Positions 25,081 to 33,310 of a stretch of DNA of 64,000 nucleotides are shown one piece after another (position 1 is the first letter of the stretch; the number at the start of each line of letters is the position of its first letter). The notes beneath the pieces were generated by a model that saw only the letters and a program-made list of their open reading frames with translations, had not been told where the DNA came from and made no database searches. The stretch is from Brevinematales bacterium (GTDB taxonomy: Bacteria; Spirochaetota; Brevinematia; DTOW01), in the NCBI GenBank assembly GCA_026415355.1, contig JAOAHF010000007.1, positions 31,728 to 95,727 of the forward strand, in the 5' to 3' direction. Position numbers and translations under genes: made by a program.

Positions 25081-27606
25081 CTAAATCTTGATTTCTACTG
25101 GTTTTACTTTCCAGATTTGCTCGCAATATTCCTTTATAGTTCTATCGCTAGAAAACTTACCCATCCTTGCTGTATTAAGTAATGCTTTTTTATTCCACTC
25201 GTATTTATTCTTGTAAAGTTGATCTATTTTTTCGTGTGTCTCTCTATAGCTTTCAAAGTCAGCTAGTAAGAAGTACTCATCTGGAGCACTACCACCTCTG
25301 CCAAACAATAGTGAATTATATATAGGTTCAAATATTCCTGGTTCTTTAGGAGAAAAGTAGCTTGTATTTATCATATCTAGTATTCGCTTTATGTTAGGGT
25401 TAGAATTATATATTTCTATAGGATTGTATCTTCCGCTTGTTCTGAGTTCAGCAACTTCTTCTGCTTTGAGTCCAAAAATAAAAATATTCTCTTCGCCCAC
25501 CTCTTCCATAATTTCGACATTTGCGCCATCGAGAGTCCCAATTGTTATAGCCCCATTTATTGCAAACTTCATATTGCCAGTTCCTGATGCTTCTTTACCC
25601 GCTGTAGATATCTGTTCGCTGACGTTTGCCGCAGGTATTATCTTCTCAGCGAGTGAGACATTATAATTAGGTATAAAAACCACTTTTATCTTGTCTCTTA
25701 TGGATTTGTCTTTGTTTATAGTTTCAGAAATACTATTTATAAGCTTTATTATAAGTTTTGCCATGTAGTAACCAGGAGCTGCTTTTGCACCGAATATGAA
25801 TGTTCTAGGGTAAACATCAAGGTTTGGGTTGTCTTTCAATGTATTATATAGATGTATAATATGCATAGCATTGAGTAATTGTCTTTTGTATTCGTGTAAT
25901 CTCTTCACTTGTACATCAAACATGCTTAGAGGATCTATCTTTACTCCACATACATCCTTTACATACTTAGCAAGCTTTTCTTTGTTATCTTGCTTAACTT
26001 TGTAAAACTTGTCAAGGAAAGATTTATCGTTCGAATAATTTTCAAGTTTTCTCAGCTCATACAAATCTTTAGTCCATTTATCACCAATAGTCTCGGTAAT
26101 TAGATTAGCAAGACCTGGGTTTGCTAGGAGTAACCATCTTCTTTGAGTAACACCATTTGTCTTGTTATTGAACTTGGTTGGGAATATATCATAAAAATCT
26201 TTCATTACGGTACTTTTAAGTATGTTAGTATGTAATTCTGAAACACCGTTCACTGAATGAGATCCTATAACGCAAAGATTAGCCATTCTGATCATCTTAG
26301 AAGGACCTTCTTCAAATATTGAGACGTTTCTTATCTTGTTTATGTCATTGAACCTTATTGATACTTCATTCAAGAATCTTCTGTTTATTTCGTTTATTAT
26401 TTGTAGATGTCTTGGGAAGAGTCTTTCAAATATACTAACTTCCCACTTCTCAAGAGCTTCAGGCATAACAGTATGATTTGTATATCCAAAAGTTTTAACT
26501 GTTATATCCCAGGCTTTCTCCCAAGGGATTTCTTCAATATCAACTAGTATTCTCATAAGTTCGGGTATGGCCATAGCGGGGTGTGTATCGTTTAACTGTA
26601 TGGCAACTTTATCTGGGAAAATATTGAAGTTGTTGCCAAACTGTTTCTTAAATCTTCTTATTATATCTTGTAGTGATGCTGAAACAAAAAAATATTCTTG
26701 TTTAAGTCTTAGTTCTTTACCTTCGTATATATTATCGTTAGGATAAAGTACTTTTGAAATAACCTCAGAAAGATTTTTATTTTCAACAGCTTTTATGTAG
26801 TCTCCATGATTGAATATTTGCAAATCAAACTCTTCTGAAGCTCTAGCAGACCAAAGTCTCAGTGTATTAACAGTATTAGTATCATATCCGACTATTGGAG
26901 TGTCGTAAGGTACTGCTAAAACATCTTTTGTATCAACCCAGTCAAACTTAAGCTCGCTACCTTTCATGTATGAGTTGACTCTTCCATAAAACTTAACTTT
27001 AACAGTATATTCGGGTCTTTCAATCTCCCATGGGTTCCCAAACTTTAACCACTCTTCAGGTTTCTCAACTTGATATCCGTTTTGAAAAACCTGTTTGAAT
27101 ATACCAAATTCATACCTTATACCATATCCATAAGCAGGATACTCCAAGGTTGCTAGAGAATCAAGAAAACAAGCTGCTAGTCTTCCAAGTCCCCCATTAC
27201 CTAATCCTGGGTCCTCTTCGAGTTCAGCTAACTTATCTAAATCTATACCTAGATTATCCATTGCTTTCCTAACCTCTTTATCTATCCTTAGGTTTATCAT
27301 GTTATTTACTAACATTCTACCTATCAAAAATTCCATGGAAAGGTAATAGACTCTCTTAACATTCTCCGATTCATAATATGTCTGTTGTGTTCTATTCCAT
27401 TTCTCAATTAACCTATCCCTCACTGCTAAAGATAAGCTGAAAAGTTTATCTAGCTCAGTAACAGAATACTCATCCTTACCCATTGAATACTTCAGATGTT
27501 CTGCAAATGATCTCTTTATGGACTTATAGTCGTTTCCTTTAACCTCTTCTTTCAAAACCTTCCTTGTAATTGGATCTTTAAGAAGTATAGTAGTAAAATC
27601 TGACAT
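25081..27606 (-). CDS. glgP: Glycogen/starch phosphorylase
   Basis: GT35 enzyme that releases glucose 1-phosphate from alpha-1,4-glucans using phosphate and PLP. The 841 residues are full length. Signatures are EEDPGLGNGGLGRLAACFLDS (about 110-130), YPNDNIYEGKELRLKQEYFF, VAIQLNDTHPA, and the PLP site region EASGTGNMKFAINGAITIGTLDGANVE with the Schiff-base Lys. The start has a strong GGAGGT ribosome-binding site. It is monocistronic. With malQ and galU it suggests glycogen storage or maltodextrin use; glycogen synthase and branching enzyme are not in the window. Confidence 0.96.
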   Translation of the reverse strand: MSDFTTILLKDPITRKVLKEEVKGNDYKSIKRSFAEHLKYSMGKDEYSVTELDKLFSLSLAVRDRLIEKWNRTQQTYYESENVKRVYYLSMEFLIGRMLVNNMINLRIDKEVRKAMDNLGIDLDKLAELEEDPGLGNGGLGRLAACFLDSLATLEYPAYGYGIRYEFGIFKQVFQNGYQVEKPEEWLKFGNPWEIERPEYTVKVKFYGRVNSYMKGSELKFDWVDTKDVLAVPYDTPIVGYDTNTVNTLRLWSARASEEFDLQIFNHGDYIKAVENKNLSEVISKVLYPNDNIYEGKELRLKQEYFFVSASLQDIIRRFKKQFGNNFNIFPDKVAIQLNDTHPAMAIPELMRILVDIEEIPWEKAWDITVKTFGYTNHTVMPEALEKWEVSIFERLFPRHLQIINEINRRFLNEVSIRFNDINKIRNVSIFEEGPSKMIRMANLCVIGSHSVNGVSELHTNILKSTVMKDFYDIFPTKFNNKTNGVTQRRWLLLANPGLANLITETIGDKWTKDLYELRKLENYSNDKSFLDKFYKVKQDNKEKLAKYVKDVCGVKIDPLSMFDVQVKRLHEYKRQLLNAMHIIHLYNTLKDNPNLDVYPRTFIFGAKAAPGYYMAKLIIKLINSISETINKDKSIRDKIKVVFIPNYNVSLAEKIIPAANVSEQISTAGKEASGTGNMKFAINGAITIGTLDGANVEIMEEVGEENIFIFGLKAEEVAELRTSGRYNPIEIYNSNPNIKRILDMINTSYFSPKEPGIFEPIYNSLLFGRGGSAPDEYFLLADFESYRETHEKIDQLYKNKYEWNKKALLNTARMGKFSSDRTIKEYCEQIWKVKPVEIKI

Positions 27607-27980
27607 TTTCTACCTCCAAATGTTACTTGTGTATTTTAAAAAATAGACTCATTCAATCTCAAAAATATCAAAAGCCAAACTAATAAAGGCTTAAAATTAA
27701 CAGATTATCAAATTATTATTGTAAATTCATTATCGGTTTTTAGTTTGGTGTTTTAAAAATGCTAGTCCAAAACTATTTCATAGCATAGAATAGAGCAATT
27801 CTACTACTGTTTGGTTAAAAATCAACATGTCATCAGTATAAGATACCTAATTCAAACAAAAAAGAAAATATTACAAGTTTTAGTATTCTTACATAAGTCT
27901 TCACTGAATTTTTATATATGGTGGTGGAATCAAATAGAATACTAAAAAACTTACTTTTGTGATCTTTCGGGGGTAAGTTA
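27607..27980. other. Intergenic region between divergent glgP and galU
   Basis: 374 bases with no gene. The outer ends hold the ribosome-binding sites of glgP (-) and galU (+, CGGGGGT). The interior is AT-rich. It presumably holds both promoters, but I cannot assign hexamers with confidence. No strong hairpin or riboswitch-like structure was recognised. Confidence 0.6.
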
Positions 27981-28835
27981 ATGAAAGGAGTAATAATAGC
28001 AGCAGGATATGGTAGTAGATTCTTTCCTGTAACCAAAACCATACCAAAAGAAATGTTACCTTTATACAATATTCCTTCTATACAGTTTGCTATTGAAGAA
28101 CTCACAAATTCTGGAATAAAGGATATAATAGTAGTAACCAGTAGAAGAAAGAAATCGCTTGATGATTATTTTGATATAGAATTTGAGTTAGAAAACTTTT
28201 TTCGAGGTACTGACAATGAAAAACTACTAAGACCCCCTGATGCAAATATATGTTTTATTCGCCAAAAAAGAATGATGGGAGTAGGTAATGCTATACTTGA
28301 GGCATCAAGTTTTATAGGAAATACTCCTTTTGTTTTACTGTATCCAGATGATATAGTGATATCCAAAGTACCTTTAACTAAAAGACTCGTAGAAACATAC
28401 GAAAAAACTGGAAAAAATGTCCTATCACTTCTTGATAAATCAGGGGAGGATGTATCAAGGTTTGGAGTTGTGAAGATATCAAATAAAAAAAATGAAATTT
28501 TTGAAATTCAAAGTATTGTTGAAAAACCTTCAAAAGGTTCTGAACCATCAAGTTATATAACTATTGGTAGATATCTCTTTACTGAAGAGTTTATAGATAT
28601 CCTTAAGGATGAGTGGAGAAAGTTTAGTGGTAATGGGGAATTTTATCATATATCTTCAATTAACAAGTTATGTTCTCTTTGTAAGGTTGTAGGAATAGAG
28701 GTTTACAAAGAAGAATTTTTCGATACAGGGACTCCCCAAGAATACGCCAAATCATTTATAAGATACCTAACAGAATATTCCAATATAAAAGAAGAAATCA
28801 TAAAATGGATTAGAAATCACATAGAGAGACTCTAA
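27981..28835 (+). CDS. galU: UTP-glucose-1-phosphate uridylyltransferase
   Basis: Makes UDP-glucose from UTP and glucose 1-phosphate for glycan synthesis. The 284-residue nucleotidyltransferase starts MKGVIIAAGYGSRFFPVTKTIPKEMLPLYNIPSIQFAIEEL, the GalU version of the sugar-nucleotidyltransferase signature (G.GTRF.P.TK..PKEMLP). Further landmarks are MMGVGNAILEASSFIG, FVLLYPDDIV with the metal-binding Asp, and VEKPSKGSEPSSYITIGRYLF. The 3' end of the gene, including its stop codon, is part of a hairpin terminator. It probably feeds the glycan cluster at 56-64 kb, though it is not adjacent. Confidence 0.92.
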   Translation: MKGVIIAAGYGSRFFPVTKTIPKEMLPLYNIPSIQFAIEELTNSGIKDIIVVTSRRKKSLDDYFDIEFELENFFRGTDNEKLLRPPDANICFIRQKRMMGVGNAILEASSFIGNTPFVLLYPDDIVISKVPLTKRLVETYEKTGKNVLSLLDKSGEDVSRFGVVKISNKKNEIFEIQSIVEKPSKGSEPSSYITIGRYLFTEEFIDILKDEWRKFSGNGEFYHISSINKLCSLCKVVGIEVYKEEFFDTGTPQEYAKSFIRYLTEYSNIKEEIIKWIRNHIERL

Positions 28836-28848
28836 ACAGAGTCTCTCT
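28823..28848. terminator. Hairpin overlapping the galU stop, shared by convergent genes
   Basis: AGAGAGACTCT, loop AAAC, AGAGTCTCTCT: an 11-bp perfect stem followed by TT. The TAA stop of galU (28833-28835) is inside it. The convergent small gene ends 11 bp away at 28859, so the element is likely bidirectional. Confidence 0.8.
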
Positions 28849-28858
28849 TTAAACCAAA

Positions 28859-29053
28859 TCAAGGATTTTTAGACTTATCTGTCTCATTCAACTCACTACC
28901 AGTGATTTTAGTGAAGATTATAGAAGCGAGTTGAGATGCAACATAATCAATGTAAGATGGATCTCTTATTTTACTTCTCAGCTCTTTGATTTCCTCCTCC
29001 GTGAGCCTAGAACGGAGTCTATTTTTAGACTGCCTCACTCTTACCTTGGACAT
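28859..29053 (-). CDS. Small charged protein, possibly FlgM-like anti-sigma factor
   Basis: A 64-residue protein with a basic N-terminus (MSKVRVRQSKNRLRSR), a helical core (LTEEEIKELRSKIRDPSYIDYVASQLASI) and a polar tail. The pattern of a charged helix, DPSYI and a second helix recalls the C-terminal half of FlgM, the anti-sigma-28 factor, whose spirochaete forms often read IKDPSYIN. The match is short, so identity is tentative. A strong AAGGAGGG precedes the ATG, which supports a real gene. Two CsrA-type hairpins occupy the leader, the nearer one enclosing the start codon. The gene lies downstream of mazG and the YraN-like gene on the same strand and may be expressed with them. Confidence 0.5.
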   Translation of the reverse strand: MSKVRVRQSKNRLRSRLTEEEIKELRSKIRDPSYIDYVASQLASIIFTKITGSELNETDKSKNP

Positions 29054-29061
29054 CCTTGTCC
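29048..29061 (-). promoter_or_regulatory. CsrA/RsmA-type binding hairpin enclosing the start codon
   Basis: The mRNA reads GGACA-AGGA-TGTCC: a 5-bp stem with an AGGA loop. ACAAGGATGT matches the CsrA SELEX core (ACARGGAUGU) exactly. The A of the ATG at 29053 is the last loop base, and the GGAGG ribosome-binding site abuts the hairpin. Bound CsrA would block initiation. Confidence 0.6.
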
Positions 29062-29081
29062 CTCCTTAAATACATATTTCA

Positions 29082-29097
29082 GGAACATCCTTGTTCC
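29082..29097 (-). promoter_or_regulatory. Upstream CsrA/RsmA-type binding hairpin
   Basis: The mRNA reads GGAACA-AGGA-TGTTCC: a 6-bp stem with the same AGGA loop and the same ACAAGGATGT core. It lies 35 nt upstream of the hairpin at 29048-29061, within the range a CsrA dimer can bridge. It also contains an ATG that opens a 15-codon frame ending at 29041. Confidence 0.6.
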
Positions 29098-29104
29098 CTT
29101 ATGT

Positions 29105-29662
29105 TTATATTAGATAGTCTTTACAGTAGGTAAACACCTTACCATCAAAAAGTAAGGCGTCATACCCTACACCTACATTATTACAATATACCTCGTTAGT
29201 AAAATCTTCGGATACCAAAAGGATTTTATTAGTTTTTGTTCTATCTAACTTCTCTTGTGGTAGAAAGGAAGAAAAGGAACTTCTAACTTCTACAAATCTG
29301 AAACTTTCTCCATCATGTGCTATAATATCTATTTCTCCCCTCTTGCTTCTGTAATTCATGATTAATATACTCATACCCATTTGGGAAAGATTTTTGGCTC
29401 CTTTAATCTCAACTTCTCTACCTATGTTAAATTTTCCGTAAAACTTTTTGTCTAAAATATATTTCATAAGAGTTTGTGAAAATAAAAACCAATTTTCTAC
29501 GAATCTATCAAGTCCATAATTATCGGATATAAACCAGTTTATAGTTATATTGTTAGCAAAGCTTCCTAGTAGCAATCTCAAATCTTCTAAGCTTATTCCA
29601 TAGTAATTTAGGTGCTTTAATATTATCCTATCTCTGTTACTAGCAATACTCCTTAAATCCAT
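29105..29662 (-). CDS. YraN/UPF0102-like nuclease-fold protein with N-terminal extension
   Basis: The 185 residues contain, from about 85 to the end, a UPF0102 (YraN) type domain. GREVEIKGAKNLSQMGMSILIMNYRSKRGEIDIIAHDGESFRFVEVR shows the GEIDII and FVEVR motifs of the restriction-endonuclease-like fold. The C-terminal TNKILLVSEDF...VGYDALLF matches its end. Usual members have about 120 residues. The first 80 residues here (ILKHLNYYGISLEDLRLLLGSFANN...) are extra and unrecognised. It overlaps the mazG stop by 10 bases, so the two are coupled. The cellular role of YraN proteins is unclear. Confidence 0.65.
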   Translation of the reverse strand: MDLRSIASNRDRIILKHLNYYGISLEDLRLLLGSFANNITINWFISDNYGLDRFVENWFLFSQTLMKYILDKKFYGKFNIGREVEIKGAKNLSQMGMSILIMNYRSKRGEIDIIAHDGESFRFVEVRSSFSSFLPQEKLDRTKTNKILLVSEDFTNEVYCNNVGVGYDALLFDGKVFTYCKDYLI

Positions 29663-30291
29663 TTGCGTACTCTTTTTAAGAATTTCTCTCTCATACTGAT
29701 TTCCATTCTGATATTACGAAATGATAGTAACACAAGTATCAATAAAACTAAATCTTCAAGCATTTGGTTGTCTTCAAGATTAATATGCATAAGTAATTTC
29801 ATAATATCTCGTTTTATCTGCTCTTCTTCTAGTTGGAGTTTGTTTTTTCTTTTTGCTTTTTGAATGACTTTATATACGTACATAAGAGTAGGTAAATTTT
29901 GAGGGACTTGATTTAGGATATCTCCATCTTCATTTTTCTTTGACTCCCAAACTTTTAGAGCATCATCATTATCATCTGGTAATTTATCATCAGAAAAGAC
30001 GTGAGGATGTCTGTTTATAAGCTTATTATTTAAGTTTTCTAAAACCTCAACTATACTAAATTTCCCAAGTTCTTTTGATATTTGAGAAATGAAAACTGTC
30101 TGTAATAATAAATCTCCAGTTTCATCTTTTATCTTGTCAAAATCTCTTTGCTGTATAGAATTAATGACCTCGTATGCTTCCTCTATTATATTCTCGACAA
30201 TACTTTCAAGTGTCTGCGATCTGTCCCAAGGACAGCCATTAGGGGATCTTAAAATATCAACTATTTCAACGAGTCTATCAAATTCTTTCAT
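29653..30291 (-). CDS. mazG: MazG-family nucleoside triphosphate pyrophosphohydrolase
   Basis: The N-terminal MazG domain is complete: LRSPNGCPWDRSQTLESIVENIIEEAYEVINSI, then ETGDLLLQTVFISQISKELGKF, giving the EExxE and ExxD metal ligands. It also has the NRHPHVF motif that follows in MazG. Family members hydrolyse NTPs or dNTPs to monophosphates. At 212 residues it is shorter than the usual 260. The second domain (about 130-212) has lost recognisable metal-binding acids, although LEDLVLLILVLLSFRNI...FLKRVRKW still looks like its helices. There is no Shine-Dalgarno sequence, but a promoter lies immediately upstream (30298-30328), so the mRNA appears leaderless. Confidence 0.85.
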   Translation of the reverse strand: MKEFDRLVEIVDILRSPNGCPWDRSQTLESIVENIIEEAYEVINSIQQRDFDKIKDETGDLLLQTVFISQISKELGKFSIVEVLENLNNKLINRHPHVFSDDKLPDDNDDALKVWESKKNEDGDILNQVPQNLPTLMYVYKVIQKAKRKNKLQLEEEQIKRDIMKLLMHINLEDNQMLEDLVLLILVLLSFRNIRMEISMREKFLKRVRKWI

Positions 30292-30297
30292 ATGTAG

Positions 30298-30328
30298 ATT
30301 ATATTATTGCTATCTTTGGCTTTTTCAA
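30298..30328 (-). promoter_or_regulatory. Promoter for leaderless mazG
   Basis: On the minus strand, TTGAAA (30328-30323) and TATAAT (30303-30298) are separated by 19 bp. The -10 ends 6 nt before ATG 30291, without a Shine-Dalgarno sequence. Confidence 0.6.
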
Positions 30329-30430
30329 CATTCTTTACCGATGAATAACTACTTTATACGAATTACGTTAATATGCTAGGTGAAATATTGAATTACTAGA
30401 GTCAACAAAAACGAAACAGTGTATTGAGAA

Positions 30431-31375
30431 TTAATTCAGATCTATTTCAAGTAACTCAGGAGATTTTGTCTTTATTATTTCTTTCATCCTCTCTAAAGCA
30501 CGATTTTCTATCTGTCTAACTCTCTCTTTTGTGAATCCCATTATTTCTCCTATTTCTTTCAAAGAGTATTGCTTTCCGTAGAAACCGAATCTATACTTTA
30601 TTATTTCCCTTTCCTTCTCAGGAAGAGAATCAACTATTTTTCTTATCTCCTCAGTTAGGGCATTTCTCATTATAGTTTTTTCAGGATGTTCAACTGTTTG
30701 AGATTCTACATTCAAAAACTCATCATAAGTTGAGTCATTATCTTCAAAAGCATTGCTATCAAAAGATATGTAATTTTTACTCTTTCTGTTGAGGAGGATT
30801 TGAACATCTTTTTCTTTTATATTAAGTTCCTTAGATATAGTCTCAACTGATGGTGTTTTACCGTTTTCTGCTTCATATTCTCTGATAAACTTCTCAATTT
30901 TGAGAAGCTCATTAGTTCTGTTCATAGGAAATCTTACGAGTCTTGATCTCTCAGAGATGTACTTTAGAATGGATTGTTTTATCCACCAAACAGCATAAGA
31001 TATGAAATGTAAACCTCTTCTATAGTCAAATTTATCAACAGCAATCATTAATCCAACATTTCCCTCACTTATAAGATCTGCAATTGGAATACCAGTGTTT
31101 ATGTAGTTTTTAGCAACACTAACAACAAACCTCAAATTAGAAAGAATAAGCCTAGATCTTGCTTCTTTATCTCCATTTGAAGCTCTCTTTGCTAATTCAA
31201 CCTCTTCTTCTCTGGTAAGAAGTGGAAATTTTTCTACAGCTTTAAAGTATTTCAATACAATGTTTTCAGCATTTGTTGCATTGCATCTAGCATTGTCTAA
31301 CATTTTACTCAGCTCTTCTTGAATCTTAATGGGATCTTCAGAACTGATATTCTTCCTAATGTTCCTAGTTTTCAT
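30431..31375 (-). CDS. Sigma-70 family RNA polymerase sigma factor
   Basis: The 314 residues hold regions 1.2 to 4.2: FPLLTREEEVELAKRASNGD (1.2), SNLRFVVSVAKNYINTGIPIADLISEGNVGLMIAVDKFDYRRG (2.1-2.2), FISYAVWWIKQSILKYI (2.3-2.4), RLVRFPMNR (3.0), and region 4 with LPEKEREIIKYRFGF...SLKEIGEIMGFTKERVRQIENRALERM. This is primary-sigma architecture without the long N-terminal 1.1 extension. It could be a short primary sigma (RpoD-like) or an RpoS/group 2 type. The QSILKYI and RFP residues favour recognition of TTGAAA/TATAAT promoters, which is what the window shows. AGAGGTG precedes the ATG. Confidence 0.92.
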   Translation of the reverse strand: MKTRNIRKNISSEDPIKIQEELSKMLDNARCNATNAENIVLKYFKAVEKFPLLTREEEVELAKRASNGDKEARSRLILSNLRFVVSVAKNYINTGIPIADLISEGNVGLMIAVDKFDYRRGLHFISYAVWWIKQSILKYISERSRLVRFPMNRTNELLKIEKFIREYEAENGKTPSVETISKELNIKEKDVQILLNRKSKNYISFDSNAFEDNDSTYDEFLNVESQTVEHPEKTIMRNALTEEIRKIVDSLPEKEREIIKYRFGFYGKQYSLKEIGEIMGFTKERVRQIENRALERMKEIIKTKSPELLEIDLN

Positions 31376-31567
31376 ACTAACACCTCTTTATATTTTTATA
31401 TACAAATTGTATGCCATGATTAGAACTTGCAAGTTCTTCCTCTTTCCAAATACCGATTTGGCGACTGAATCTAATGGAAGTATTACAATTTAATACTTGT
31501 TTAAGTTTGTGTAAAAAATATACACTTTGGCTATAAAAAAATTACTTGTATAAAAAGTATACAAATT

Positions 31568-33310
31568 TTATAGGTATTTAAAGTGATTGGTTATGGGGTA
31601 TCTTCTATCTTTACCGAAAGATCTAAATGTTATTTTGGTACCGATTGGTGCTTGTCTCCTCTTATACTCGTTTTTGTTTACGGTTTGTATCACATTCTTA
31701 ACCAAATTTATATCAATTCCTGTTTCTATTGATATCTCTTCAGGTGATTTTTCTTCCTCTATGTATCTTTTGAGTATTTTATCAAGTATATCATATGGTG
31801 GTAAGGTATCTTCATCTTTTTGGTTTTCTCTTAATTCTGCAGTAGGGGGTCTTTCAATTATGCTTCTAGGTATTATATCAAAACCTTCTTTCTTATTTAT
31901 ATACTCTGCTAATTTGTATATAGTAGTTTTGTAAAGGTCTTTTATCAGAGCAAAACCACCTACCATGTCACCATATATAGTTGAGTATCCCATACTCAAT
32001 TCACTTTTGTTACCTGTTGAAACAACCATACAACCGAATTTATTTGAAAGAGCCATTAATAGATTTCCTCTTATCCTAGACTGAAGGTTTTCCTCGGTTA
32101 TATCCCATTCTTTACCTTCAAACAAAGGCTTCAATTCTGAAAGATATGTTTTGAATATGTTTTCAATAGGTATTTCAATGTACTTAATTCCAAGGTTTTC
32201 GCATACTTTCTTTGCATCATTCTTTGTTGCTTCGGACGAGAATCTCGATGGCATACTAACTCCTATTACATTATCCTTACCTAATGCTTTAGTACACAGG
32301 TATGCTACTATTGCCGAATCTATACCTCCGCTTATTCCAATTACAACTTTTGAAAAATTATTTTTCCTTGTGTAATCTCTAATACTGACTATCAAAGCAG
32401 AAAGTATCTCTTCTTCAGGAACTGAAGAATCAATCGAATAACTATGAGTTGTAACATTATGACAGGGATTTTCTTTTATGTTATAGTCTAAATGTATGAA
32501 ATCCACTTCATATTCAGGCTTATATTGCTCTACTAAGAATCTATATCTAGGATCAAGTAATCTTTTTGAAACCACATCTTCAGATCTTATATCGACTATC
32601 AAGATTTCTTCTTCAAAAGGTTTTGCTCTGGCTAATAATTTACCTTCAGGTGATATTACAACACTATTTCCATCAAAGATTAGCTCATCTTGGCCACCCA
32701 CAAGGTTGTTATAAACTATAAAGGTTCTGTAATCTCTAGCTCTTGTTTTTAGCATTTCTATTCGTTCTTCAACTTTACCTAGGTGATAAGGTGATGAGGA
32801 GATATTAACTAAAACACTAGCATGTCCTTTTATAACTTCGTCAATAACAACACCTTCAGGGTACCATATGTCTTCGCATACATTTACTCCGATTTTTATA
32901 TTACCACTTTGAATACCAAATACAATTCCTCTTTTCCCTTCACCAAAGTATCTTTTCTCGTCAAATACTCCGTAATTCGGAAGTCTCGTTTTATTGTATA
33001 CGTAGAGGTTTTTGTTATATAAAATTCCAGCAGAATTGTATAGTACATCTTCCTCAATGTTAACAAAACCAAAAATCGCTATAATATCTTTAATCTCATC
33101 CTTAAGCTTGTTGACATACTTGGCTTGGTAACTTATAAAATCTCTACTTGTCAAAAGATCTTCTGGTGGATATCCTGTTATAGCAAGTTCTGGAAAAATA
33201 ACTAAATCACAATTGTTCAATCTTGCTTTTTCAGTGAATTCGAGTATTTTGTTATAATTATACTCAACATTACCTACGATAGTATTTATCTGACAGAGTG
33301 CTATTCTCAT
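31568..33310 (-). CDS. nadE: Glutamine-dependent NAD+ synthetase
   Basis: Last step of NAD synthesis: amidation of deamido-NAD using glutamine and ATP. The 580 residues hold an N-terminal nitrilase-type glutaminase with the catalytic triad visible: Glu in FPELAITGYPPEDLL, Lys in NKTRLPNYGVFDEKRYF and Cys in IGVNVCEDIWYP. The C-terminal synthetase has the PP-loop VIGISGGIDSAIVAYL, STGNKSELSMGYSTIYGDMVGG and RPPTAELRENQKDEDTLPPY. The ATG overlaps the stop of nrnA (ATGA). It is the third gene of rbfA-nrnA-nadE. Confidence 0.95.
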   Translation of the reverse strand: MRIALCQINTIVGNVEYNYNKILEFTEKARLNNCDLVIFPELAITGYPPEDLLTSRDFISYQAKYVNKLKDEIKDIIAIFGFVNIEEDVLYNSAGILYNKNLYVYNKTRLPNYGVFDEKRYFGEGKRGIVFGIQSGNIKIGVNVCEDIWYPEGVVIDEVIKGHASVLVNISSSPYHLGKVEERIEMLKTRARDYRTFIVYNNLVGGQDELIFDGNSVVISPEGKLLARAKPFEEEILIVDIRSEDVVSKRLLDPRYRFLVEQYKPEYEVDFIHLDYNIKENPCHNVTTHSYSIDSSVPEEEILSALIVSIRDYTRKNNFSKVVIGISGGIDSAIVAYLCTKALGKDNVIGVSMPSRFSSEATKNDAKKVCENLGIKYIEIPIENIFKTYLSELKPLFEGKEWDITEENLQSRIRGNLLMALSNKFGCMVVSTGNKSELSMGYSTIYGDMVGGFALIKDLYKTTIYKLAEYINKKEGFDIIPRSIIERPPTAELRENQKDEDTLPPYDILDKILKRYIEEEKSPEEISIETGIDINLVKNVIQTVNKNEYKRRQAPIGTKITFRSFGKDRRYPITNHFKYL

